From positions 6,572,001-6,636,000 of the forward strand of contig OY764903.1 of the NCBI GenBank assembly GCA_963668605.1: a DNA stretch of 64,000 bases. The letters run 5' to 3'. Below, piece after piece: positions 17,113 to 25,876 of the stretch. The notes below the pieces were generated by a model. That model made no database searches. It was given only the letters and a program-made list of their open reading frames with translations, and was not told the origin of the DNA. Each line of letters starts with the position of its first letter. The stretch's first letter is position 1. Origin of the DNA: G963668605 sp963668605. Its GTDB lineage: Bacteria > Acidobacteriota > Terriglobia > Bryobacterales > Bryobacteraceae. A program made the position numbers and the translations under genes.

Positions 17113-18121
17113 TTGAGAATATATCCAATACGGACCGTGTCACGGTTGGCCCCGCTTTGGCGATCTCCCTTACCGAAGCGACGCGGAAGGGTCGCGATGC
17201 TCCGCGATTTTGGCCTCCCTACGTTCAGGAAAGACATTCAGCGCGAGATCAGTCAAACGAAACAGGCCCCTCCGATCAGTTTTGGGTTAACTGGCTCCAC
17301 GATTGAGCAATGCGGTGCGAGTGATTGAGGCGTCCTTTCGCCAACTTCTTGATATCGATGAAAATTAAGAGGCCGGTATTTGGCCAGTGCATGTTCCGAA
17401 AGAAGAAGCGTTGGCCCTCGTTTGTGCCTGAAGAGTCGGGCGGCCTCGGGTGCTATTTGTAGAACTTATGGGCGCGCGCCGGAGTTCGACCCGAAGTTCG
17501 TCAGTGCTGTTGACAGCCTCGTTTACGGATGCTCTTCGCATCCGCTTGAATCCAAGTCACGTTCGGAGCACCTATTCTCCAGTTTGAAATGGCGCATTTT
17601 CTGTATCTGTCAAGTGCTATTACGGAGACTTATGGAGAGGTCGTTGGAAAACCGATTTCTTGGGGAGCCAACTACCCGAACCGTAAGTTCCGTGGGCTCA
17701 TTTCGTTGACGCCATCGCCCGTCCCCGCCGTCCTTCTATCCCAAACATTCCGCGTTATTTGCGTTCCGTGCGGTTTCTCCGGTTCGAAGTGGGGCCGACC
17801 GGGCTGCTCTCTCAACCCTGCTGGTTCAGACCGTTGGCCTCTCTCAACCACCCGAACTCTCCAGTTTCTCCGTTGACGCCTTTGCGTTTGTTGACAGCCC
17901 TGTTGAGAGAGGGTGCCCAGATTGGACAGTTTCGAACTCCCGTGAGTATCTATTGACAGGAATCGCGAACGCGGTTCCCAAGACCACCAGACAGCGGGCA
18001 GGCCGCCAAGCGGAAACCGTTGTGGGTGTCGGACCAACAGGGCCGGCAAACACGACGACGCGCCTGCCCCCAGACCCGCCACCCACCACTCTGTTCCCGG
18101 TCTCCCGCCCGGAGAGGACGA
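17113..18121. other. 1-kb region without a clear gene
   Basis: No reading frame here has convincing protein character on either strand, and I could not fold a tRNA. It separates the leftward GH31 gene from the rightward recombinase operon, so both promoters should lie here. The one distinct structure is the palindrome at 17959-17978. A ribosome-binding GGAGAGG just before 18122 belongs to the next gene. Confidence 0.4.
17959..17978. promoter_or_regulatory. 9-bp palindrome with AA centre upstream of recombinase operon
   Basis: GGAATCGCG-AA-CGCGGTTCC pairs over nine positions with one G-T mismatch, 143 bp before the first gene of the serine-recombinase operon. It could be an operator or part of a recombination site with a two-base core. 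The assignment is inference only. Confidence 0.3.
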
Positions 18122-18310
18122 ATGGAGATTCGAGATCGCCAGACCCTCGATGCAGTCGCCGACGTTGCCACCATCCTGGCGTCCGCGTACCAGCGCTACC
18201 GGCGTGCGCGGCGCATCGAAATTATCGCCGAAGATGCATCGACAACCGTCAACGGAGAACTTGATAACCGGCGCCCGGAGAGCCCTCATGTTCGTGAGGT
18301 TGACGCATGA
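18122..18310 (+). CDS. small protein of DUF2924-recombinase locus
   Basis: 62 aa starting at the ATG at 18122, with GGAGAGG seven bases upstream. The text TLDAVADVATILASAYQRY and RRIEI, ending SPHVREVDA, matches the short conserved protein commonly found first in DUF2924/recombinase operons. It is helical with a charged C-terminus. Its stop overlaps the next ATG (ATGA), so the four genes 18122-20811 form one tightly coupled operon. Function is not established. Confidence 0.65.
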   Translation: MEIRDRQTLDAVADVATILASAYQRYRRARRIEIIAEDASTTVNGELDNRRPESPHVREVDA

Positions 18311-18819
18311 AGAAACCCGTTCGAGACCAAATTGAAGAGTTCGCCGCGATGAGCGTCCCTGAGTTGCAGAGACGGCATCGGGAACTGTTCGGACAGGAGC
18401 CGGGAAGCACCCACCGCCAGTTCCTGTTCCGCAAGATCGCCTGGCACCTGCAGGCTAAGGAGGGGGGCGGTCTGCCGGACTCGGTCCGCGACCTTGCCCG
18501 CGCCATCGCGCAGGACGTCCCGCTTCGGAACCGTGTGGTCAACAATGCCCAAAAACGCCGCGCTGGGCTGCCGATGGAGCAGACCGCGACGACGACCATC
18601 ACTCCGGATCACGACTCGCGACTGCCGATGCCGGGTGGAGTAATCGTGAAACAGTTCCGCGGTGAGACGCTGGTGGTGAAGGTGACCGACCAGGGCTTCG
18701 AGTATAGCGACCGCCGTTACAGTTCGCTGAGTGCCATCGCCCAGGAAATCACGGGCACGAAGTGGAATGGGTTTTTGTTTTTCGGATTGACGAAGGAGAG
18801 CAAAAGTGGCCGCCGCTGA
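18307..18819 (+). CDS. DUF2924 family protein
   Basis: 170 aa. The N-terminal helix-rich part (MSVPELQRRHRELFGQEPG, FLFRKIAWHLQ) and the C-terminal part (PGGVIVKQFRGETLVVKV, GFEYSDRRYSSLSAIA, ITGTKWNGFLFFGL) are the two hallmarks of DUF2924; the latter half resembles a RAMA-like DNA-associated fold. DUF2924 genes sit directly before large serine recombinases in many bacteria and phages and probably assist recombination. The gene overlaps both neighbours: ATGA with 18310 and 14 bp with the recombinase. Confidence 0.85.
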   Translation: MKKPVRDQIEEFAAMSVPELQRRHRELFGQEPGSTHRQFLFRKIAWHLQAKEGGGLPDSVRDLARAIAQDVPLRNRVVNNAQKRRAGLPMEQTATTTITPDHDSRLPMPGGVIVKQFRGETLVVKVTDQGFEYSDRRYSSLSAIAQEITGTKWNGFLFFGLTKESKSGRR

Positions 18820-20368
18820 TCTTAAGATCCAGACCGGGCTGAGACGGAGGACGCTGCGGTGTGCGATCTACACGCGCAAGTCCACCGAGGAAGGGTTGGA
18901 GCAGACCTTCAATACACTCGATGCCCAGCGCGACGCCGCCGAGGCTTTCATCCGGAGCCAGCGCGAAGAGGGTTGGACCGTTCTGCCAGACAAGTACGAT
19001 GATGGCGGCTTCACCGGTGCCAACATGGACCGGCCTGCGTTACAGAAACTGCTTCAGGACGCACGCGATGGTCTCGTCGACTGCGTGATGGTCTACAAGG
19101 TGGATCGGCTGACCCGATCACTGCTCGATTTTGCGCGGATCATGGAGGTCCTGGATAAGCATGGCGTGAGCTTCGTGTCGGTCACGCAGCAGTTCAATAC
19201 AACCAGTTCGCTGGGGCGCCTGACGCTCAACATCCTTCTGTCCTTCGCCCAGTTCGAACGCGAGATGATCGCGGAACGTACGAAGGACAAAATGTCGGCG
19301 GCGCGTCGCAAGGGCCGTTGGGTCGGTGGCATCCCGATGCTCGGCTACGATCTGAGCGACAAAGGCGCTGCGCTTATCGTGAACGCCGATGAGGCCGCCC
19401 GCGTTCGTGCCATCTTCGCCCTCTATTTGGAACACGGTTCCCTGATCCCCGTGGTGCAGGAACTGGGCCGGCGCGGTTGGCGGTTGAAGGAATGGACTAG
19501 GCGCAAGGGCACGCCTGCCGGCGGTCATGAGTTCACGAAGAATCGGCTTTACAACCTGCTTACGAATATGGTGTACGTCGGCAAGGTCGACTACGGCGGC
19601 CAGGTCTACGAAGGAGAACATGACGCCATCGTCGACGCCGGCGTCTGGCAGACGGTGCAGGACCGGCTCCGGTACAACTCCAAGACTGGCGGCAGGCAGA
19701 TCCGGAACAAGTACGGCGCGGTGCTCAAGGGCCTCCTGCGCTGCGGTAGTTGCGACGCGGGGATGGTTCACACGTACACCCAGAAGACGCCGAACAAGCT
19801 GTACCGCTACTACGTCTGCGTCAACGCCCACCAGAAGGGGTACAACAAGTGCCAGACTCGGTCGGTCTCCGCGCCGGTGATAGAGCAGGCGGTGGTGGAT
19901 CAAATCCGCGGGATCGCGGCCAACCCGGATGTGGTCGGCGAGGTGGTCCGCCAACTGGATGAGCAGCGGATCGCGGGCGTCGAGGGCCTGGAGCGCGAGA
20001 AACGGGTTATCGAGAAGGAACTGCAACGCCTGGGCGAGGAGATGGCCAGCCTCGTCCGCATGACCGGAAAACTGGTCACGGACCGGATGGCCGAATTACA
20101 AGATCGCGTGCTGGTGCTCGAACGCCAACTTCGCGATGTGCGGGACCAGTTGGCCGAGTCGGTGGGCCAGACGGTTGATGCGGCGAACGTGCGGAAGACG
20201 CTCCGCGAGTTTGACGGCATCTGGTCGGAGATGACGCCGCGCGAGCAGGAGAAGTTCGTGAAGACGCTGGTTGAACGGGTGACCTATGACGGGGCGACAT
20301 GCACCGTTACGGTGGGCTTCCGTACGGCGGGCATCCGGCAGCTTTGCCTTGAGGTGGAAAGCAAATGA
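18806..20368 (+). CDS. large serine recombinase
   Basis: 520 aa, GTG start at 18806 with GAAGGAG seven bases upstream. Residues 18-160 are the resolvase catalytic domain with nucleophile Ser26 in YTRKSTEEG and conserved Arg residues in VYKVDRLTRS and ERTKDKM. About 170-290 is the recombinase domain (GYDLSDKG, NRLYNLLTNMVYVGKV). About 300-350 is a zinc-ribbon (LLRCGSCD, then YYVCVNAHQKG, KCQT), and about 370-450 a coiled coil with charged heptads. It would integrate, excise or invert DNA between specific sites. It is not adjacent to the phage structural genes, so it more likely mobilises its own island. Confidence 0.9.
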   Translation: MAAADLKIQTGLRRRTLRCAIYTRKSTEEGLEQTFNTLDAQRDAAEAFIRSQREEGWTVLPDKYDDGGFTGANMDRPALQKLLQDARDGLVDCVMVYKVDRLTRSLLDFARIMEVLDKHGVSFVSVTQQFNTTSSLGRLTLNILLSFAQFEREMIAERTKDKMSAARRKGRWVGGIPMLGYDLSDKGAALIVNADEAARVRAIFALYLEHGSLIPVVQELGRRGWRLKEWTRRKGTPAGGHEFTKNRLYNLLTNMVYVGKVDYGGQVYEGEHDAIVDAGVWQTVQDRLRYNSKTGGRQIRNKYGAVLKGLLRCGSCDAGMVHTYTQKTPNKLYRYYVCVNAHQKGYNKCQTRSVSAPVIEQAVVDQIRGIAANPDVVGEVVRQLDEQRIAGVEGLEREKRVIEKELQRLGEEMASLVRMTGKLVTDRMAELQDRVLVLERQLRDVRDQLAESVGQTVDAANVRKTLREFDGIWSEMTPREQEKFVKTLVERVTYDGATCTVTVGFRTAGIRQLCLEVESK

Positions 20369-20811
20369 CGGTCCAGAACAAAGCGTTCGAAGTGAAGGTC
20401 CAGTTACAGCCGGCGGTTCGGCAGATCAACCGGGCACCGAAGAAGATCGCAGCGGCCGCAGAATCCCCGGCTAAGCGGGGGCGGCTTCCGCGAATCACCC
20501 AGGTCTTGGCGATCGCACTTCAGTTTCAGGAGATGATCGACCGGGGCGAGATCCCAAGGCATGCCGACCTCGCCCGACTCGGCTGCATCAGCAGAGAGCG
20601 GATCAGCCAGATGATGGTGCTCACTTGGCTCGCACCGGATATTCAGGAAGCCATCCTGAGGTTACCCGTCGTCGCAAGAGCATGCTCACAGATCAGTGAA
20701 GGGCTGTTGCGGTCAATTGCGCGATTCGCCAGGTGGGAGATCCAGAGATCCATGTGGCGAGAAGCAACCACTCGAACCGTGGGAGGATGTCAATCAATCG
20801 AAACCGATTGA
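20365..20811 (+). CDS. HTH protein of recombinase locus
   Basis: 148 aa, ATGA overlap with the recombinase stop. A basic N-terminal part with an Ala/Lys stretch (APKKIAAAAESPAKRGRLPR) precedes a helix-turn-helix: RHADLARLGCISRERISQM fits recognition-helix spacing. It ends with WEIQRSMW, as seen in proteins that close this four-gene cassette. Likely a DNA-binding partner or regulator of the recombinase; the exact role is unknown. Confidence 0.7.
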   Translation: MTVQNKAFEVKVQLQPAVRQINRAPKKIAAAAESPAKRGRLPRITQVLAIALQFQEMIDRGEIPRHADLARLGCISRERISQMMVLTWLAPDIQEAILRLPVVARACSQISEGLLRSIARFARWEIQRSMWREATTRTVGGCQSIETD

Positions 20812-21033
20812 AATCGATCCCTCGATCGGCTGCCAATTGGTCAATTTCTGGAGCGGAAGAACAGGCTCCCTCGTTCGCTCGCCGACTGCAAGTGTTTGCA
20901 TCTTCTTGCACTTAGTTGATCGCCGCCTCTCACTTCCTCAGAAGCGATGGCCGCGCTGATTCGTTGTGGCCCGTCTTGTGCCTCTCCACGTGCGAGCGGT
21001 TCCCAGAATCGCCTGTAAATAGAGGAGAGTGAC
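20812..21033. other. intergenic region before the vWA-like gene
   Basis: 222 bp with no gene. An AGAGGAGAG Shine-Dalgarno stretch lies just before 21034. No terminator is obvious. Confidence 0.35.
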
Positions 21034-22606
21034 ATGAACCTGAACAAGGAGAAACGCTATATCGAAGAAACCGACCACGTCGGAGAGCGCAGGGAACGTG
21101 CCGAAGAGGCGCACCAGGCGGCCCGGTCGGAACAGGACAAGACCACGGAACGGCTCCAGAAACTGGAGGCGGACCGCGAGGCTAATCCGATGGCAAGTCT
21201 GGCCGACCAGCAGCGCCTGTATGGACTGTTTGTCCTCCTAGCGGCCGTGCTGTTCGCGGCCGATATCCCCATCCAATACGCGCTTAATTCGGTGGCATTT
21301 GCGAAACTCGCGTGGTTCGTCTTGATCGTCATCTCGGTCTTGGTCGCGGCCGGTTTGGGAGTGATGGTGGAGGTGGCCGCCATCGCGATGTTCTTTGATT
21401 CTGCCAGACCCCGGCGCACGGTTCGTCTCTGCAAGATCTGGGCTGGCGTAACCGGGATATTCTCGGCGGTCGCCGGGACGGTGCTGCTGTTCTCCCGTAC
21501 GGCGACCGGGGAGGTCGTCGACTTTCTGGTTCAGGCCGTGCCGGTTTCGATGTGGATCCTGGGCGAAAGCCTCCCCATCGCGGCCGGATTTCTGTCGGCG
21601 GCAGCGTGGACCCTCGGTGCCCCGGGTCGGCGTGATCACCAAATCGCAGGGCTCAAAGAACGCGTCTCCGAGTTGGGCCGCTTCATGGACTGGTTGGATC
21701 GGGACAAGCAGAAGCACGCCAGCAGTGTCGTGACCATGATCCTTGTCGGATGCTTCTTGGCTTTGCCGGCGTTCTCGATGGGGGGCTTCGCGCCCCCCAC
21801 CGCCGTGACGCTGCTCTCTTTCGCGGCGGTCGCTGATTCCGCACAGTCTCCGGCACGGAACGCGCCGGCAACTCAGACAGTCTCCAACGCACCGAAGGCT
21901 GGATCGAAACGGTGCCTCGTCCTTGTCGATGTCACCGAGTCAGTCGACCCTGAGTATCGGCGTCAGGCCGTGTACCGCCTGACCGAGACGCTCCCTGACT
22001 TTCTCGCGGCATTCAACTGCACTACGCTGGGTGCCGGAACCTTCGCGGACGAAGGACCTTTTAGCCCCGTCTCGGAGTTCCAGGTCACGCCCCCCCCCCT
22101 CCAACGGTGATTGCAGGAACGCTGTCTACCACGTTGTTGGAATGCAGACGATAACACAGAATCTCAGCGGCTTTCGAGACTACTACCAGCGCCGAGCGGA
22201 AGCCGCGTGCCGCGCGAACGTCGAGAACCAGACGGCGAACTTTCACCAGAAGGCGCAGAGTTTGGCCGGCCAAGTCGGAACAGTGCTCAGTCCGGATCTT
22301 CCGGCCAGGGGGCGGTGTACTGCGATCACTAGCCTGTTGTCCTGGGCTGTCTCACGAGGATCCGCGACAGTGCTTTTGACCGATGGGGTCGAAACGTGTG
22401 AGAGGAACCCGAAACCGATCAAACTCCCCGAGCACCACAGGCTGTTCATGGTACTGTTGCCGTCGCGCGGGTCGATGCGAGAAACTGCGAGCCGAGTTTC
22501 TGACGTTAAGGGGCAGTGGGAACGGCTCATCCCAGGGGTGCAGGTGATCGTGCCGTCTGATCTGGGGGCATCATTTTGGGGAGACACCGCGGCTCTCCCG
22601 CGATAG
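21034..22606 (+). CDS. multi-TM protein with vWA-like domain, split at a C10 tract
   Basis: The frame from 21034 stops at 22110, but protein-like text continues in the next frame to 22606. With nine instead of ten C at 22090-22099 a single ~523-aa frame results. Residues 1-55 are a charged coiled coil, then about four TM helices (62-175), a second short coiled coil, a fifth TM near 235, and a vWA-like domain: LVLVDVTESVD (MIDAS-like DxTxS), then after the tract VLLTDGVETC (TDG). The vWA part should lie outside the inner membrane. The gene precedes an MCE lipoprotein, suggesting an envelope function. It could be a pseudogene, a phase-variable gene or a sequencing artefact. Confidence 0.6.
22090..22099 (+). 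repeat. poly-C tract (10 C) at a frame break
   Basis: Ten consecutive C inside the vWA-like gene. Nine C would fuse 21034-22110 with the frame ending at 22606 (QVTPPPSNGD), exactly the situation of a slipped-strand contingency tract. Confidence 0.75.
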
Positions 22607-22647
22607 ATATAGGGAAGACGTCGGCGGCCCGACTTATGGAGGCGCAA

Positions 22648-23097
22648 ATGTTAAGGTTCCGGAAGTCGAAATCAGCACTGGTCGTGATGTTGTGGGGTAT
22701 CGTCTCACTGGCGGGTTGCTCGCCGCTGAAGGACGACTCCCTCATCAACGTGCAGTTCGATGAGAGCGTCCAGGGCCTCCAGCGGGGTGATCAGGTGTAT
22801 TTCCTCGGCGTGCCGATCGGGGAAGTCAAGGCGCCGTTCGTCTTGAATGGCAGGGTGGTTGTACCTGTGTCCTTACGCGACCGAACCGTGTTCGGTTCGA
22901 ACACCAGGGTCTATTTCTTCGTCGCACCCGAAAGTAAACAACCAGGCCGCCAATCCCTTATCGCAGTCATTAATCCCCTTACAACCGTGTCGGGCAGGCC
23001 CAGATTCAGGGGATTTGCCTCGAGAATGAGTCTGGACATTGAGATGGGTGTGGAAAGGGCCGAGGCCTGGTGGAAGAACCTCGGGGTCGGCCATTGA
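22648..23097 (+). CDS. MCE/MlaD-domain lipoprotein
   Basis: The start at 22648 is set by GGAGG five bases upstream (22638-22642), giving 149 aa. The signal ends in a lipobox (SLAGC), so the protein is probably membrane-anchored by a lipidated Cys. The MCE/MlaD core follows at once: VQFDESVQGLQRGDQVYFLGV then PIGEV, with strands continuing to VYFFVAPES. MlaD-type domains bind lipids in envelope lipid transport; the usual ABC partners (MlaE, MlaF) are not nearby. The short length suggests one MCE domain and little else. It follows the vWA-like gene by 41 bp and may be co-expressed. Confidence 0.75.
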   Translation: MLRFRKSKSALVVMLWGIVSLAGCSPLKDDSLINVQFDESVQGLQRGDQVYFLGVPIGEVKAPFVLNGRVVVPVSLRDRTVFGSNTRVYFFVAPESKQPGRQSLIAVINPLTTVSGRPRFRGFASRMSLDIEMGVERAEAWWKNLGVGH

Positions 23098-23293
23098 GCA
23101 AGCGCACCCCAAAGTCTTGAGTCACGCGCCCCGACACATAGAACCCCACGGCCGCTACCTACTGCTGGAGGACCGCCGTCGCCGTGCCTGCATATAGTCG
23201 GAGAAGGCTGGATACGCCGTTCCGAACTCCGTCTCGGTTGACAGGCCGATTGTCCCCGTGCCTCCGGCCCCAATCCGGTCTGCGGGTTATGGA

Positions 23294-25876
23294 TCACGTG
23301 CACGACTGATGGTTAAGATCCTTGAGCAGGCCTTGGAGTTCATCCGTACAGCGAGCTATTTTTGTGACATTTAAATATTGTTCGGCAAGGACCTTCGCCT
23401 CTCCAGCCCGGTTCTGGCGATAAACGATAATCTTCGTCCCGTCCGGTGGCTCCGTCTGACGGAGAAAGAACGCCCAGCCGCCCTTAAGGTGGTAAAGCGC
23501 GTCATCTGGCCCCCACGCTGTTCCCGCTTGGGACTGCACGGCCATCAGTTGATCCCAATGCTCGCCGATATAGTCCTCAATATTGCATAGAATAGCCGCG
23601 GCCTTTTTCGCCAAGGGTAATAGGCGTTCCAGTCGGGATCGGCGCTCGACGTTGCTGATGAGAGATGCCATTCGACCAGATCCTGCGGAGGCTAGCAGGT
23701 CCCGAGAAAACAGGACGGCACGTAGAGCGAATGCCTTCTTGATTTGCCCATGCTGGCCGGTCCACGTAGTCTTCCATACCCCAGCTACCATCGCGGCCCA
23801 CAAGGTGCCGTCACCAATAATGTGCCGGAAGGCTTCCTCTTGCCCGGATGCATCGTATCGACGCTTTACGGCATCGAGCAACCCGTCCCCTCCATTTGTG
23901 AAGTGTATGCAGAATAGCGTGTCGAAGATGCGCGTCGTCCATTCTTGACCGATTGCCGCATCGATCCAGCCGCCTATGGTCCCATTCGCCGTGACAGCAA
24001 GAGGATACGCGGCCGCCTGCTGCAATTGCGTCACCGTGCAATTGGCAACGAACTTGTTGTCTGCCAAACTTTTAATGAAGCCGGCCATCTCCTTTTGGAG
24101 CTTCGTCTTCGCGGTATTTGGAGGCACCGGCGGTTTCGGGTCCTGCGGTGGCTTGGGCGGCTTTGGATGCGGCGTCGTACCAGGCGCCGCCGGATCGGCC
24201 GGATCTTCGAATCCCTCACCTTCCGTGGGTTCGGGGTCGTCGTCTTCCAAATCGAAGAGCGCTCTCATTACACCGGTCAATGTGACCCCATGCAATCCCG
24301 ATACGCTCCGGAGTCCGTCCGGCGGTTTGTTCTGTTCTTCGAGAGACCGGATGAGTTGCTCAGGGTCTACTGGAACAGCAGGTTTTTCGTCGCTTCTGTC
24401 ATTTTTCTTCTTTGCTTCCTGGTGAGCGGAAACCGGGTCGGGGAACAGAGAGCTGTCGTTCAGAAGCGCAATTCCGATCCTTTGCAACTCCGCTAATATC
24501 TTCTGATACTCACTTGTGCTGTGAGGCCGGGCTAGGTTCTTGACTGACTCCCCCATTCCGCGGCCTCTTGCCGAATCCCTCAACTCAGCAAGATCGTTTA
24601 TCCAAATCTGCTGCGAAGGCAGACTTTGCCCATCGGCAAGAATGATCGACACTTCAGCAAAGACAGTGCCGCGACGATCAAACGGATCGGCCCCGAGTTT
24701 GGCCCACCAGAGTACATGGTCGGTGTGGGAGTTGCAGCGGACGCGCTCGCTGCCAATGCACGCGTAAGCGGATGCCCCCGCCGGAAGCGGCCTTATGAAC
24801 ACGAGCCTCAATTCCCCAACCAAGCGCTCCCATGAGGCCGCTGCCACAGGAAATGCTGGTCCAGGCGCTGGTTCATTTCCGGTAGCTTCTGCCAGGTCTA
24901 CGATGTTCGCGGGGGCTGTTTCCTCGGCCGCAGCACGCCGTAGAACGTCGGCGAAATCATCTTTGGACGGATGATCGTAGACCGCAATGGCTTCGATATT
25001 GCCGCCAGCGTCCGGTGGAATAAGCCAAGCTGCGCGTGAACAGTTTGCTGAGCCCATAACTGCGGCTGGACCATCCGGTCCATCAAGCCAATAGAACTTC
25101 GCGTGTACCGTGCGGGGAACCTTGGGCGTGACGAGATCAACCCCCATAGGGAGCTGGGCCAGGTCCGCTACTTTGAAGGACGCCATCGTTGGGTCGACGA
25201 GCACAGTTGCGCGAGACACACCAAATTCGTCATGGAGCCACAGTAGAACCGACCCGCGTTCGTCGCTTGATCCGGTCACGATCGTGGCCTCCTCGAATCG
25301 CCTTCCGTGCCAGCGTTCGGAGAGCTGCACCGCGATTGCGCGCCCTTTCTGTGCGATGAGAATGGGGCTCTGGGCCGAATTGCCATCCACGACCTGCAAC
25401 CAGGTCGCATCCATAATCCGGCGATAGACCGCTTCGTCATTATCGGTCGGCAGCCACGGACGTATGTGCGATAAGACTTCCCGTAGCCAACCGCCTTGAT
25501 CACCGCCTCCAACCCCGACATGCCATGCAGTCGCCACCTCGAGATTGCATCCCCAGCCGCCATGTGTGACATTGCCGGAACCGATCCAGACTGCCGCACC
25601 CGAAGATCCGGCGCGAACGATCATTTTCGGGTGAAAGGCTCCCCCGAGATTCGCACAGGTCAGTTGATACCTTTGCCCAAGCTGCCTCACCTGTCCCATC
25701 CAGCGGGGAAGTGCTTGGTTCACCTGACCAAGATCCGCAATTACTTGAATATCGGTCGATCCGCCAACCCAGAGGTCCGGAAGGACGATCCGTTCAAAAA
25801 AGCGCGCATCGAAGTCGTAGGTGATCAACAATGCCTTGTCGTAACCAGGCTCTCGACAGAAATCACGCGGTTGCAT
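23294..25876 (-). CDS. large protein with two phospholipase-D-like (HKD) motifs
   Basis: 860 aa, soluble. Two PLD-type motifs lie in the N-terminal third: HPKMIVR with WIGSGNVT (about residues 82-105) and HAKFYWL with MGSANCS (about 260-285). This HxK...GS(x)N pair without the usual Asp is seen in PLD-superfamily nucleases of restriction type. A Pro/Asp-rich linker (about 530-570, PKPPKPPQDPKPPVPP) separates a helical C-terminal part (about 575-860) with no recognised family. The start overlaps the preceding gene stop by 14 bp, so it is made with the 548-aa protein. Nuclease activity in an anti-phage role is inferred. Confidence 0.7.
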   Translation of the reverse strand: MQPRDFCREPGYDKALLITYDFDARFFERIVLPDLWVGGSTDIQVIADLGQVNQALPRWMGQVRQLGQRYQLTCANLGGAFHPKMIVRAGSSGAAVWIGSGNVTHGGWGCNLEVATAWHVGVGGGDQGGWLREVLSHIRPWLPTDNDEAVYRRIMDATWLQVVDGNSAQSPILIAQKGRAIAVQLSERWHGRRFEEATIVTGSSDERGSVLLWLHDEFGVSRATVLVDPTMASFKVADLAQLPMGVDLVTPKVPRTVHAKFYWLDGPDGPAAVMGSANCSRAAWLIPPDAGGNIEAIAVYDHPSKDDFADVLRRAAAEETAPANIVDLAEATGNEPAPGPAFPVAAASWERLVGELRLVFIRPLPAGASAYACIGSERVRCNSHTDHVLWWAKLGADPFDRRGTVFAEVSIILADGQSLPSQQIWINDLAELRDSARGRGMGESVKNLARPHSTSEYQKILAELQRIGIALLNDSSLFPDPVSAHQEAKKKNDRSDEKPAVPVDPEQLIRSLEEQNKPPDGLRSVSGLHGVTLTGVMRALFDLEDDDPEPTEGEGFEDPADPAAPGTTPHPKPPKPPQDPKPPVPPNTAKTKLQKEMAGFIKSLADNKFVANCTVTQLQQAAAYPLAVTANGTIGGWIDAAIGQEWTTRIFDTLFCIHFTNGGDGLLDAVKRRYDASGQEEAFRHIIGDGTLWAAMVAGVWKTTWTGQHGQIKKAFALRAVLFSRDLLASAGSGRMASLISNVERRSRLERLLPLAKKAAAILCNIEDYIGEHWDQLMAVQSQAGTAWGPDDALYHLKGGWAFFLRQTEPPDGTKIIVYRQNRAGEAKVLAEQYLNVTKIARCTDELQGLLKDLNHQSCT

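Noticed and set aside
17440..17560. Possible tRNA near the recombinase (GAGTTCGACCC)
   Set aside because: A T-loop-like string is present, but no acceptor, anticodon or D stem could be paired around it.
17971..21005. Direct repeat GCGGTTCCCA flanking the recombinase operon (17971 and 20996)
   Set aside because: Only ten bases; expected by chance in a few kilobases of this composition. Not enough to call attachment sites.
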